DNA of 64,000 nt from Gnetum montanum (GCA_015680685.1 MNCI01029147.1:39505-103504), one strand, 5' to 3'. Numbered from the stretch's first letter, positions 33,142 to 46,015 are shown. The notes: generated from the sequence alone by a model not told the origin. Made by a program: numbers and translations.

Positions 33142-34180
33142 TGATGAGACGCGACCTGCATGTGCCGCGATATTGCGTCTTCTCATGTGATATCACGTGT
33201 GCGATATCACGTCCCGCCGTCATATCTATAAATAAGAGGCGGCACTCCCTTCATTTCCCAATCCTGGCTAGTGTAGCGAAGCTCTGGCAGATTGATCACT
33301 CCAGAGTTAGAATTTTTCCCCATGTGCCCGCAGTAGGAGTCCTAGAGTGAACGGCTCTTTATTCGAGCAGCTTGTAACCTGAACCCAAGTTGTGTACGGC
33401 AATAAAGACGAACTTGTTTGGATAAACCTTGCAGCACGTGGTTTCATTTATTGCTTTATTTCCTGCTTTCCTAGTGCGTTCAAGTACGACTTGATTACGA
33501 GCGTCTACGGACGTGTACGGCTAGTCAAGGAATCGGCTGCTTGACGCAATGCATGAGTACGACTCAATTACGAGCATTGGATGCTTGGTAACCCAGTAGC
33601 GTATTCCAGGATTCTGCGCTTGGTAACTCCCGGGTCTGATGTGTACGGCTAGTTGAGGAATCGGCTGCTCATTGCTAGGCTAGATCGTGTGATAAGTACG
33701 ACTTAGTTACGAGCACCCACGGGTGTGTACGGCTGGCTAAGGAATCGGCTGCTTATCACACGTAGGCTAAATAGGTGCCTCAGTACGACCACTTCGAGCA
33801 CTTGCGTTACGTGTGGCGATCCCAGTAACGATTAGCGTTTGGTAAGCTGCAGTTGCATAGTTCAGGGTGTGTCCGGTAAGTGGGAACGGATGCTGACGCT
33901 AGTTAATTTAGACTTAGATCTTTAGTTAGAGTTAGCTTAGTTTCTCAACCCTTTCCCCTGATAGCATAGAAGATAAGCCGAAAATACCAAAAAAATCACA
34001 TACCTCAGACTTGCTTAACCATACACCGTGACACTTACAAGCAAGCCTGGGAAGACAACGAACGATTAACCCCAAGTGTTTCTTGTGGCGTTAAGGCATT
34101 TAGTCTGCGGAGTTTGACCAGATCGCGTGTGTATGCTCGTATTCGTATGGTTGAGTGTAGGGGTACCTCGCCACTCATCA
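33142..34180 (+). mobile_element. 3' LTR of element A
   Basis: TGATGAG to CTCATCA, 1039 bases, collinear with the 5' LTR. TTAGG follows at 34181-34185. TATA box at 33227-33234. Confidence 0.95.
33483..33805 (+). repeat. Tandem units inside the A LTR
   Basis: Units start at 33483, 33556, 33695 and 33782 with AGTACGAC. The first three carry GAGC and later a GGAATCGGCTGC or GCTGC word. The 5' LTR has the same array. Confidence 0.7.
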
Positions 34181-34185
34181 TTAGG

Positions 34186-34976
34186 CATTCGATATTGTCC
34201 CTTCTATGATAGCTTACAAATACCACACTATGGTGCATGGTTGGGAGATAGGTTGTTGATAGATTTTAGATAGCTTTTTCATAGCTTTGTAATTTCAAAT
34301 TCTATTATTTCTTAGTGCATGCCCATAGTGTGATGTTAGTGATTATACAACATCCTTATTTGAGTGTGACATACTTGGACACATTACATGGGTGACAATA
34401 AAGATTGATATTATGTTCATCATTACAGCATCCACTTAGATTTGTTATCATTTTTGATTGTTTAATTGTTTATTGTTTTCCTTAGTTAATATTTCCATTT
34501 ATTGCTCTTTACTATTCCTATTATTAAGCAAAATGAGTATGACTAATCCTGAGCACTTAAGTGTAATTACTTAGTATCCTAGCAGTGTATCGTTTGGTAT
34601 GCCTAGTGATGTATGCTTGGCAATCCTAGTGGTAGTCATGCAAAGTTCAAGGTGTGTGCAAATGATTAGGAATAGATACTCATTACACATAGGCTAGTTT
34701 AGATTTTACTTTTCATTGTTAATTAGCTTAATTAATCATGATCTTTATTTTTATTAGGAGTAGCATAGAGCCAGATAACATCAATTATCATATGCCTCAC
34801 TTTGCACTAAACCATACGTGATAAGCTATGACTAGTCCAAGTGGGAAGATAGTGAACTGAAATCAAAGAATAATGATTTATATGCACAACTATTGCCATC
34901 CATGAAATTCAATTAGATTGTATGTGATCACTTGTGATTTGTATGGTTGGATGTAGGGATACCTCGCCACTCATCA
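34186..34976 (+). mobile_element. Rest of the 5' LTR of element B
   Basis: It continues the LTR interrupted at 26584 and ends CTCATCA. Together the two parts make 860 bases, against 854 for the 3' LTR. Confidence 0.9.
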
Positions 34977-34977
34977 T

Positions 34978-34995
34978 TGGTGCCATTGTTGAGAT
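34978..34995 (+). other. Primer-binding site of element B (decayed tRNA-Asp type)
   Basis: TGGTGCCATTGTTGAGAT stands where A has the tRNA-Asp site. The changes are mostly C to T and G to A. Confidence 0.65.
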
Positions 34996-35171
34996 GGTGC
35001 TAGTTATCTAGATTAGTTAGATTATACACGATCATTGTAAATGAATTAATGGTATATCTTTTAAAAAATATCAAATCACATACAACATTAACTAAAAATA
35101 ATATCTCTTTTACTAGTAGTGATAATGCATTATATAGAGAAAACATTCATTAGAGAACTAACAAGATATAT

Positions 35172-37609
35172 GTGGAAGAAAATTGGAGTGACCAACCTTA
35201 CGCAAGGGTTTCATATGTTCATGATCACCCTAACAATACTCAAGGATTACATTCACCTAAGGAAGATAATCCTAGAGGACATGAAGTAAGCCCTAGACTA
35301 AGGAAGGCCTCGAGGCCTAGGACCTCTTCAACACCTAGAAAAGATAAATCAAGGTACCAGGGAGAGAACCATAGGAGCCATGGCAATCCTCCCTATTCCT
35401 CATCTTCCTCTTCCTCTTCAATGTCTAGTTCTGATGAATATGAACATAGGTATAGAGACACAACTCCATAATGGGGTTGGAATAATAACAAAAATCAAAC
35501 CCATGGAAAAAACCAAAGACATCAACATGAACATAGACAAAATCATAACAATAAAATTAATAGAAATAAAAATATTAATCACAACATGTCAGATGATGAT
35601 GAACCCTTGTTGGCCACCAAGAGCTTGATGCAGATCACAGAGGTAGTTGTGATATCTTACAGGTATCACAAAGAGAGTTTCCTACCTAGACTTGACATGA
35701 ATAATGTTCTTAAATTTATGAGAGGCTATGATTTGGATCCACAACATCATTTACAAGCCTTCAATGATGCTTGTGCTTTCTACAACATTGAAAGTGGACG
35801 GAAAAAACTTAAGCTCTTTCCTAGGATATTACTTAACAAAGTTGAAGTGTGGTATAGATTTTTGAAACCAAATTCAATATAATAGTGGTTCACATTGCTA
35901 GAAATTTTCAATGAAAAATACCAAACCTATGTGAGGGTGTCCAACCTGAGGAGACAAATCCAAGAATGGAGACAAGAACAACATGAACTCTTGGACATGG
36001 CCTTAGATAGATATTATTCTCTAGTAAATAGATGCCCAAGCCATCATTTCTCTGTGGAAAAGTAGCTTTTCCATATCATAGATGGGTTTTGTAATGAAAC
36101 AAGGGAGACCCTTAGGATGTACACACTAGGTCAATTATATGAGCCATGAATCTATCAAATTCAAGAGCTAATTGAGCATGTGGTAAAGAATAAGGAGAGC
36201 TATGAAAATGGGAGAATATTGAGAAATATCACTAGGACCAAAATCTTCAAAAGAAGAAGGCCCATATCTATGGTAAGGAGAAAGAGGCAACTCTTGGTGG
36301 GGTGATTTCACAACAATCCTTATCAATACAAAAGGCTATTGACAAATTGGAAGCAAAGTTTGATAGGATGTCAAAGTGGATAAATGTGAAAGTTACAACT
36401 TTTATGGAAATCATAGAGGAGAAGGTAACACAAAATGAATCAAGTGATCACAACAAATAGAGGAAGAAGAACCAAGAAACAACTAGGAACACTTATCAAC
36501 AAATAGGGAACATGGCTAAAGAAAGTGAGGCTATAGACTTAACCATAGATGAAGATGACAAATGTGACATCTAAATATATGACCACCCAAAGGATTACTA
36601 CCCATTCATGTCACATTTACATGAGTATTGGTCTTTTGCATTAAATCCAAAATTCATACAAAAGAACATGCCTAAGAAATTTCCTTTTCCACATGGTAAT
36701 TATAAATAGTCCCACAACCAATCATACTATTCTAAGGGGCCTTAGTACCAGCCTTAGCATTTTCATTAACCACAGTGGCAATACCCATAGTTGTGGGGAA
36801 GGCCATTACCAAACTAGCCCTACCCTTACTACAAGCTAAAATCCTATGGATATTATATTCAACACCCTGTTTCTCCAACTAGTTCTATGTCCTCTACTTC
36901 GAATCACTATTATCACTGTCCCAAGTACCATCAACTCATGACATCTCCTAAAGGATCACCACCTCACACCTCTTAGCCTCCACCCTATCCTTGATATTCT
37001 CATACTCCACCCCATCATATGTCACCACTAGTAATACAGGAAGGTTTAGCACCAAAACATCAACAAATGAATGCTACTTGTGCTATAAATGTGCATGGAC
37101 ATGTTGATACCAGTAAGTTCCCATTGCATACTCAGAAAAATCCCTTCTTTAGGATAGCTCCTAGGTAGATGCAAAATGCTCATGAACCTACCACACCATC
37201 CAAACTAGCATAAGGCCAAGTTGGTGCCACATCTTCCCTTTCACAACCAACATCCTTTGTGCCTATGCAAGGGCCACCATCCATTGTTACTCCAAAACCT
37301 AATAAAAGAAATGAATCTAGTAGTATGGGGAGACAAACAAATCCATGCATATTGAATCATGATCAAGGGTGCAATCATGGGTCAGACATCTACAATGTTA
37401 AGACAACTCATACTCTGATCCACCATACGTTTAACAACCAAGTCTGTGAATAACAACTGGTCTATGTAGCTACCACTAAACTAAGAGACACCCAGTGGTT
37501 TGAAAATGAAAGGTTAACACTAATTTATACATGCATGAAGCCTACCTATCCACTTATTAATTCTTACCATGGTCAAACCCTTAGCCATGGGGGAAACATC
37601 CCATTTTAA
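35172..37609 (+). pseudogene. Broken gag gene of element B, protease missing
   Basis: Gag is recognised by DEPLLATKSLMQITEVVVIS, LDMNNVLKFMRGYDLDPQHH and LQAFNDACAFYN (35586-35882), all collinear with A, followed by stop-ridden continuation (QTYVRVSNLRRQIQEW). A Pro-rich stretch follows, and the C-terminal tail reads LVYVATT and then LSHGGNIPF before a TAA at 37607-37609. Between them, where A has about 250 residues of protease, B has only about 80 unrelated residues and no DSG motif. The knuckle has lost its cysteines. This element therefore seems to have been gag-only before it decayed. Confidence 0.78.
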
Positions 37610-39570
37610 CCTTTATAATTAATAGGTGTTTTTGATCTTTTTGTTTCATGATTTTTTATCATCTTCTTATTTCTTGATACAATTTTTCCTATCCTTTTCA
37701 ACTTTTTCCATTTTTTTGTTTGTTTTCATTTCCTTTGTTAGTAATCTCACTTGTGAATAAAAAGATCATGTAGGCCATTAAGGTGAGGTATTCTCTATGT
37801 TGTCAAGTCATGAGGGATTGCTTATTCAAATAGTGAGGCCATGTCATCCATCCACTCATTCCATTAATAAGAGGTTCTCACTCTGGTCATAATGATATTC
37901 TTCTTCATCATCAAACTAAAAATAACTTTGTAATTATTATGCCTAGATAGAAAAGTGAAGAGTTAAGGGGGAATGTAAAGGGTGTGTCATCAAGGGGATT
38001 TGTGGATTCTCTTTGGCTACTTTTGTATGTTCTATCATGTTGCTTCAGTTGCAATTATATCCTTGTAGATCTAATGAAAAATGGAAGTAAGAGTAATAGA
38101 AAAGAACACTGAATAAATTTCTGAGGGTTCCACTGGAAAGACATGTTAGCCATGCTTGAAGGTTGGTGGTTTCTCAAAATCCATAAAAAAAGAGAGAGTG
38201 TATGTCATAAATTAACTCCTTCCTTGAAAAAAATGCCAAGTGATGTTACTCCTTGCAACTATGGTAGTCTTATGGTTGTCCAATGAAGTGATGAAATAAT
38301 GAGATGTCACTAAATGTGGTTTGGACCTGGTTTGAATCTTGGAAAGAGGGGTTAATGCTTAACCATCAATAAAACACAAGGATTCATTATGCCCTTGGTA
38401 AGATACCTCACGTCCTAATTCTTGCAATCCTTTCTATAATTCATCTCATCTCTTTGTCTGTATGATCCTAACTTGTGGTTTTGTTTAACATAGATTTATT
38501 TTCTCAAATTGGTGGTTTAACATGTGTATTTTGTTTCACAAGTATGCATTGCATTCAACCCCTTTAGTTCCTATGAAAATTTTTAGATGTGGTTACACGA
38601 GGGCATTATGGGATGGAGCTTATTGTGGGGAGACCCACTTGTGTAAGTTTTGTAACTTGTACTTGTTTAACAAAACCACATCATTTTTAACCTTCCATGT
38701 GCATAATTTTATATTTCATGCTTTTCCATGTCATATATATGATCTGTTCCATACCATAGGTATAATACCACTTTTCTTGCTTCTTCCAAAGCTTTTAATG
38801 TCAACGACTTCATCTTCTAACACTTTTGATGCCTAAAAATGATTTTTTACTTATCCCAGAACTATAAACCTAACCTAAAACCTTCCAACCAATCATAGAG
38901 CTTTATTTTTCATGTTGATTACCCTCATTTAATTAAAATTTGAGCACTTCAATATTGACTACCCGATGTTCGGTTAAACTCAATATCAAATACTTGATAT
39001 TAGGTTGACAAAACCTATATATATGATCCCCATGGTGCTCCAAAATCCATTTTCATCATTTGCAGCTATGGAAGTTTTTAAAATTTTCTTTTGAAACTAA
39101 GAGCTCTACACAATCAACTTCCACTTGTGATCTTTTAGTCCATACCACTCCAATTTTTGTATCGCTTGAATCTATTTGAACCTAGAGTGTTCAATTTAGT
39201 TGAGGGATGGTGCTTGCATTGAAAACTTAACACCAATATTTCAAAATGTTTTATCACATGGATGATATTACAATGGTAAGAATGTTAAAAACCTAAGTGT
39301 TTTAGTGAAAATAAATTGTATTAATGCTAGAAACTTTAATTTTTTCACCTAAGGGACCATAACCATCATAATAGGCCATACATAAGGAAAAAGGAATAAA
39401 TTATGAAGGGTCATAAAAGAAGATGAACACTTTTTGGACATTCTTTTAAAAATATTTCTAACTTTGCAATCATATAAACTAAGGAACCTAATGGAGCTAA
39501 GGTCATGAGTAAGGTATAAACCTATTAACAATAAATAACAACACCTTAGTAACATTCAAACCTTGATTGA
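37610..39570 (+). other. Noncoding region of element B between gag and ORF2
   Basis: It matches parts of the A 3' region: GGGTGTGTCATCAAGGGG near 37980, like AGGGTGTGACTTCAAGGG in A near 31598. It includes the conserved block at 38600-38640. A TTGATATT palindrome cluster near 38967-39002, close to a TATATATA run, resembles the start of a B-type LTR and could be a promoter for ORF2. Confidence 0.55.
38600..38640 (+). repeat. Conserved noncoding block, copy in element B
   Basis: GAGGGCATTATGGGATGGAG then CTTATTGTGGGGAGACCCACT, clearly related to the A block though the elements belong to different groups. Confidence 0.6.
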
Positions 39571-39576
39571 TTGCAA

Positions 39577-42310
39577 ATGGTCCCAAAAAGAAGACACAAG
39601 GAACCTTTGCAAGGAGTAGCCAAATGCCCAAGAGGTGGTAGAAGCCAACAGGGAAGCAAGTTGAGCATGAGGAACATGAGGCCCAATTATTCAACATCCA
39701 TCAAGAGGCTCCTATTACAGGGTAGTTAGTCCAAGAAGAGGCCATAGAACCACAAGCTCTAGTGTAAGGACAACACCTCATGTTGTCCCTAGAATGCCTT
39801 GAAGCTATTTAGGAGAAATCCATGTTGACCACGGTCATTGTGGAAATGAACTTCTATCCATTTATGACATTTCATCTTAAGGTAGTTCAAACACAACTCT
39901 AAGAATTATCATTATGGCACATTCTGTTAGGTAGTGGTAAATGGTACCTTGACGAGATGTACCAATTTTGGCACAAGGAAGAAGGCACCACTATTAACAT
40001 TGGTGGAGTCACTATTTCTTTCTTGATCAAAGTAATCATAGAGGCTTTGAATCTGCTAAATGTGGGGGCCAAGCTAGCACATTTTTCCATGAGGTCCAAT
40101 ACTAAAAACACAAAGTTGTGGCTAAAGTAGACATATGATAAAGATAATAAGACATATAATGAATTGACTCTGGAAGAGAGGACCTATTTCAAGATAGGAA
40201 CATATCACCTCTTCCCAACCAAAGTGCTTAACAAAATCTCAACATACATAGCTAGGGAAAGTGTAACACTAATGGGCAAATACATGGTCAATCTTCCCCA
40301 GTTATACTACATGGAAACTTAGAGGTGGTTTGAAGAAAAAAAAGATAGGGAAGCCAACACTTCCATTCCATTGCTTGAGTAGGAAACTATGTAAACATGC
40401 TAGAATCCTAGGATACACAAATGATGTTCCCAGGAGGGCTTAGAATGCTTCCTTCGCTGAATTGCTCAAACCTACAACACCAAGGAAAGATCTTGGTGAG
40501 GAATAAGAACCATAGAAAGAAGCAAAACCAAAAAAAAGAAACAAAAAAAGATCCTAAATAGCTTCATGAGTCACATGTTCCACCACCACCACCACTACAA
40601 GACTACCAAGTTGTGATGAGCCATTTAGAAAGAATTTTTAAAACATCCAGTTGGGAGAGTAGAGATGAATCAAACCTCTTTAGAGTTATTAATGACATCA
40701 TGCAACCCACTATTTTTTGCTGATCCAATAAGAGGATAGATTTCACTATAATTAGGAGGAGAATCCCAGTGATCACGACAAATCTTTGATAATGTTGCAT
40801 CTTTCCAAGTGATGCTTGAAATAGGAGAGGATGCCACAATAGTGGTTATGCAACATTAGGATGCAGTAGGCAAAATAGAGGTAATAATAGATCACATCAA
40901 TGAATCTTTCAATATGCATGTTGTACCCCTAGTGGATTTGACTAGGACCAGAGATGCACAAATGCTTACTAGGACTTCAATGACTCCTATGGCCCATGAG
41001 GATGTACTAGATAGACTGCTACAAATAGGACAAGTAATGACAACCCTTTTGAAAATCCCCAGTGATGTCACTATACTACAATCAAATATCATCATCACCA
41101 AAGGAAAGTTGGTCATGGTTGAGACCAGGCTAGAACATGTAGAAGTAGAAGTACAATGCTTACAACAAGAGCTGGTTGCCTTGAGAGTTGAAAGATGGAA
41201 CCTTGCCCAATTTGTCACACTTGACTAGTTGGATCAATTCTAAATAGAGTAGTTAAAAAAATTGATTGAAGAGAATAAAGCTACTAAGAAATAGAAGGAG
41301 AAGGTGGTATGAAATGTTTCAATTGTTGACACTGAAGCATATGTTCATAAGAAGGCATTGATCACCATACAAGAAGAAAATAAATAGCTTGTTGCGGATA
41401 ATGCAAGGTTGACCACTATTGAAAAACCAAAGAACATCTTGGAAGAAATGTCCACTAGTTGAGAGAATAACTAGTGAGGGTCAACCAAGACATCAATAGA
41501 TTGGCTAGAGAGCATTGAACCCTCTTAATGGTGGAGGTCTATGTAATTTGTTAGAAATCTATAATCGAAATAAGCACATAACAAAATGAGGCCAAGAAAC
41601 ATGAGAAGCTAAAAGAGCACTTTCGAGACTAAGTTGGCATGTATAAGTAGATAAAGAAAAAGGAAATCTAAATGGAAAAATCCTATATTAGATCCATCTC
41701 AGTGCAAAATCTTGATTTGCAACCCATCTTAGATAGTTATGCACTGGTCCACTAAGTGAAAGTGAGGAATAAAGATTTGCAAATTCAAGACTTAAAGGAA
41801 TACATGGCATTGGCTAACCTTTAATATGCTAATACTACCATGTTAATAGTAGGTTGGCATAGAAATGAATTAGAATAGTAAGTAGCAGCCACCTACACAT
41901 TATATGAAAAAGAGTTTGTAAATAGAAAAAAATATTTATAGAAACTCCATGTAGCAAACTCAGAACTAGAGGTGATTAAGGCCCACTACCATGGATAGAA
42001 ATATGTAGCCTCAAACTTGGCTAGAAGATTAAAAAATCATCATGAGTTAAAAGAAAAGGCCAAGGCCTTCAAGAAGGAATGATGGTAGTTTGTGGCTTGG
42101 TGCATAAAAGAAAATAAGATGTTTCTATAGCTACCATGTCCATGGGAGGTACTAGCTCCACCACACATTGATTTAGCAACCTGGATAGTACATGATCCAA
42201 GAATGGAGGAGGAAATGTTGTAGGTGCTCTTAAATTGCTATATATTCTAGAAGCTTGGTGACAAAGGAAAGTGGTTGATGGAAGAAGCAACCACCTCTAA
42301 AAACTACATG
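39577..42310 (+). pseudogene. Decayed second ORF (ORF2) of element B
   Basis: A possible ATG at 39577 begins a Lys/Arg-rich start. A globular part follows (about 39900-40330): GKWYLDEMYQFWHKEEGTT, INIGGVTISFLIKVIIEALN, TYFKIGTYHLFPTKVLNKIS and GKYMVNLPQL. It vaguely recalls domains labelled putative plant transposon protein, which is only an impression. A piece open for 104 residues (40914-41228) and later fragments look like a long coiled coil. The end has PCPWEVLAPPHI, WIVHDPR and EEE. The minus-strand relic in C and the relic in G share these parts. Its role is unknown. Confidence 0.5.
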
Positions 42311-42486
42311 AGTTTTCCTAATTTTATGTCTTGTAATGTTATGTCCAAATTTTTGTAAAACATCACTACGACATGTAAGAGTCAATTTGTTTATTTATTT
42401 AATATAGTTAATAATCCCATACCTTTTAAATTTTTTGTAAAGAACTTGTTTCCCATTTTGTTTAACTTGAGGAAAAATTTTCATTT

Positions 42487-42499
42487 AGTCATGGGGGTA
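42487..42499 (+). other. Polypurine tract of element B
   Basis: AGTCATGGGGGTA immediately before TGATGAG. Confidence 0.85.
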
Positions 42500-43353
42500 T
42501 GATGAGTCATGTTTTACAAGGCCATGATATTGGGTATATAATATTAGGGCACAATCTCTAATGCCAAGCATCTGATATCACCCCTCCCATGCTAGCCTAT
42601 AAATACCACACTATGATGCATGATTGGGAGATAGGTTGTTAATAGATTTTAGATAGCTTTTTCATTCCTTTGTGATTTCAAGTTCTGTTGTTTCCTAGTG
42701 CATGCTTGCAATGTGATGTTAGTGATTGTAAGACATCCTTATTCAAGTGTGACATACTTGGATGCATTACATGATCAACAATAAATATTAATATTACTTT
42801 CATCATTGCAACATTCACTTAGATTTTTTATCATTTTTATTGTTTAATTTTTTACTATTTTCCTTAGTTAATATTTCTATTTATTACTCTTTATTATTCC
42901 TATTATTAAGGGAATGAGTATGACTAATCATGAGTGCTCAAGTGTAATTACTTGGTAGCCTAGCAATGTATCATTTGGTATGCCCAATGACATACACTTA
43001 GTAATCCTAGTGGTAGTTATGTGAAGTCCAAGGCATGTAAAAATAATTAAGAATAGATACTCATTGCATGTAGGCTAGTTTAGATTTTACTTTCCACTAT
43101 TAATTAGCTTAATTAATCATTCTCTTTATTTTCATTAGGAGCATAGGACCAGATAACATCAATTATCATATGCCTCACTTTGGACTAAACTATATGTGAC
43201 AAGCTACCACTAGTCCAAGTGGGAAGATAGCAAACTATGATCAAAGCATAACAATTTAGATGCACAACTAGTCCCATCCATGGAATTCGATCAAATCATG
43301 CGTGAACACTTTTGATTCATATGGGTGGTTTTAGGGGTACCTCTCGCTTATCA
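42500..43353 (+). mobile_element. 3' LTR of element B
   Basis: It starts TGATGAGTCATG and ends CTTATCA, a changed CTCATCA. TATAAATA is at 42598-42605. It matches 34186-34976 closely, for example CACACTATGATGCATGATTG. Confidence 0.88.
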
Positions 43354-43358
43354 TTGAT

Positions 43359-43367
43359 GATTCATCA
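43359..43367 (-). mobile_element. First nine bases of the element C 3' LTR
   Basis: The minus strand reads AGTCATGGGGGTA|TGATGAATC, a polypurine tract followed by the LTR start. The LTR continues at 26515 on the far side of element B. Confidence 0.75.
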
Positions 43368-43380
43368 TACCCCCATGACT
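43368..43380 (-). other. Polypurine tract of element C
   Basis: AGTCATGGGGGTA on the minus strand, identical to those of A, B, E and G. Confidence 0.8.
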
Positions 43381-46015
43381 AACTAAAAATTCATCTTCGA
43401 GTGAAAAAAATTAGGATTAAATTTCCTAGAAAATTTGGAGAAGTATAGAATTTATTAACATATAGATTGACTCTAACTAACGTTGAGTGCTAGATTGTAT
43501 GGTTTTTACAAAAATGAGTGTCCTTACAAAAAAATTGGACACATAAAAAAAATTGTATTAGGACCTATTAGATGGATGGAGATAAGATGATCTTTCATAC
43601 CATGCCTAGATGTGGAGGCTATTGTGGCTCAGGTGATCTTTCATCTCATCTTGGTTTTTCTTATGGTTGAGGCTACCCTACTACTACTGTTGCTACCACT
43701 AGAAGTTTGAAAGCATCCAAAAGTACTTTCATCTTATACTCTTTACTTCATGGATTATACATGGTCTAAGAAGCTTCACTGATATGGGCTAGTGTAGGGA
43801 TATCCCATGGGCATGATATTGAAGGAAATAATTCCTTTTCATTGAGAAACCAAGCTATGAATATCTTACATTTAATGTTGAACATCTTTACAAGGTTTTG
43901 AAGCTTCTAGTAGTCATTCATGCTTCTTACCAGGTTCTTAGCAACAAATCATTGGTTAGTGAATCTACTTCTAAGAACTTCAAGCTCTATGTTGGTTGTC
44001 TCAAAATTATTTTTAGTCTCTTTATGGAGCTTGAACTTCATCTTATGGAGAGGTAGGAGGTGGCAACTTGCTTCTTTAATTTCGATCTTGGCCTTCCCAT
44101 TTTTAGCATTTCCATGTTTGCATATCGGAGGTTAACAAGCTCTATATATTCTACCATCTCCTTAATTTGCAACTTCTTCAAGTAGATTTCTACTTTGTTG
44201 TATGTGTTTAGTCCATTAAAGATGCATTTCCATACATCACTTATTTTTTGGAGTTTCTGAAGGATCTCCTTCATCATCACCTTCACTAATTTTATTTCAT
44301 TTTCATTAACCTCTTTGAGTAGCCCAACCTAGTCCTTATATTGATTCTTTACTTGTTCAAATTTTAAAGTCTCATTCTTTCATGTGGCTACCTCAATTTC
44401 AGTCTTCTAGAAAAGAGCATGAACTTTCTCCATCAAGAGATTGCAATGTTCTACTGCTAGCCTCCTCAAGTCTAAGTTCACTTTGGCAAGCTACTCTTGC
44501 TACTATTGTGTGTACTCAACCATTTGGTCATTTTGCTACTTAGCAATTCATAGGCAGTGATTGTCCTTGGTGAGTACCAAGTTTTCTTTAGAAACCTATA
44601 ATAGGTCCTTGTTAGTGTTGTTAGCCAAAGCCTCTAACAAGGACACATCAAAGATTACCATTTATTTAGCATTATAAAATTTTTGGTATTTTTAATGAAG
44701 TTATTAGAAAGCTTCATCCCTTGTCAACTCTAGCTTGAGAATGATAGGGTCGAAAAGACAGGCTCGCAACTCAGCAACTTTGGTAGCTAACCATTGATTG
44801 GTCATGATAGCTTCCTTAAGTTGTGCATTAGTGATTAATAATTTACCTCTTGTATTAAGTAGCTATGATTTGTTCTTTATGATTTATCTTGGATGATCAA
44901 ACATCTCTAGAAATGTTTGCTTGGTTCCAACTAGTTGTTCCAACACCTCCTCATGTTGGGTAGCACTCATCCAACCACTTCTTGCTCCTACAAACTCATG
45001 AATGTCTACCATTGTAGCGATTTCTAGTACAGATACCATAGAAGAATTAAAGGCCTATGCTACCCTATCAACCATCACCTCCACTACTATCTCCTTATCC
45101 TTATGTTGCATTACTTGGACTGTTGCCCTTTCACCTTCCTTCAACATGACAAAGAAGATCACAACATTTCTTGAAGTCTCAAAGAATGTTTATCTTAGAA
45201 TAGACATTGTGATCTCCTTGGCATTTAGATTAGGCCTAGTGGATGTCTAGTTTCTTTAGGCAAAGAATTGCAAAGTCATTTGACTGTCTAGCCAATTAAT
45301 GGTTATTGTGACCTTGTTGAGATGACTCTTGGCTAGATGGTAAATGGATGATTCCCCACCACCTAAAGAACTCTGTTGTTGCTGCAACTATTGCTCCCAA
45401 ATTTTTCTTATTTTTTTTAATAGTTGCAAGCATCTTTGGTATAGTTTTTTGGGTTGTAGGTGGTGGTGGTGGTGGTTGTTGTTTCGTTTCTTGCAACTTT
45501 GTTGGTACCTTATGCTTCATTAACTTCTACCAAGATTTGACGAGAGCACAAGAGACCACATCATTAGAATAGTGAGCTATTCCTCCTCTTTCACATAACT
45601 TGTAGATTAAACAAGGAAGGTGGTGTCTTCCTACCCTTCTCATTTTCCTTAAAGCATTTTTTAATCTTTAGGAAAGTGAGTTGAGGAAGGTTGACTAGGA
45701 ATTTCCCACTTAGAGTAGCGTATGCCTTGGCGAAGAACATTGTCATTTTACTAGGCCTCACCACTAGGTTTAAGTGATAGGTTGTAATCTTGAAGTATGG
45801 TCTCTTCACCTTTGTAAAGGCACCATAATCCTTATGTTCCACTGCATAGCATTACTTGACCAATTTCTTCTTGGCCTTTAGGTTTGCATGCATGGATATT
45901 TCTGTCAACTTTGCCCTTGTGTTGGACAAACCAATGGCCTCTGCTATGGTCTTAACTAGATAGGAGATGATGATGTCTTTTGTTTTTGCTGAAGCATCTC
46001 CTTGTTGGTTGTTCT
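43381..46015 (-). pseudogene. Decayed second ORF of element C, cut by element F
   Basis: The minus strand carries the same second ORF as B and G. From the interruption at 46015 it reads YFKITTYHLNLVVRPSKMT and GKFLVNLPQLTF (45842-45591), a proline run (45296-45520), a long coiled-coil relic including KIEIYL-like and VEYIELVNLRYANMEML text (44286-44038), and finally KELFPSISCPWDIPTLAHI and KMKVLLDAF near 43860-43700. Stops are frequent. The rest of C is beyond element F and outside the window. Confidence 0.6.

Larger units (their letters stand above)
26585..34180 (+). mobile_element. Element A: complete group-1 LTR retrotransposon with an intact gag-protease gene
   Basis: The element is 7596 bases with LTRs of 1043 and 1039 bases, ends TGATGAG...CTCATCA and a perfect TTAGG duplication. 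It has a primer site matching tRNA-Asp over 18 bases, one open 1114-residue gene, a 2 kb noncoding region and a polypurine tract. It has no reverse transcriptase, RNase H or integrase. It is the best-preserved element here, and its LTRs differ by only a few percent by eye. It fits the published TR-GAG type of non-autonomous element, with a protease added. Confidence 0.95.
34977..43353 (+). mobile_element. Element B: group-2 LTR retrotransposon, interior and 3' LTR
   Basis: The whole element runs from 26516 to 43353 and is about 9.2 kb without the inserted A. TSDs TTGAC (26511-26515) and TTGAT (43354-43358) differ by one transition. It contains a broken gag without a protease, a conserved noncoding block and a broken coiled-coil second ORF. 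No reverse transcriptase is visible. Confidence 0.88.
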
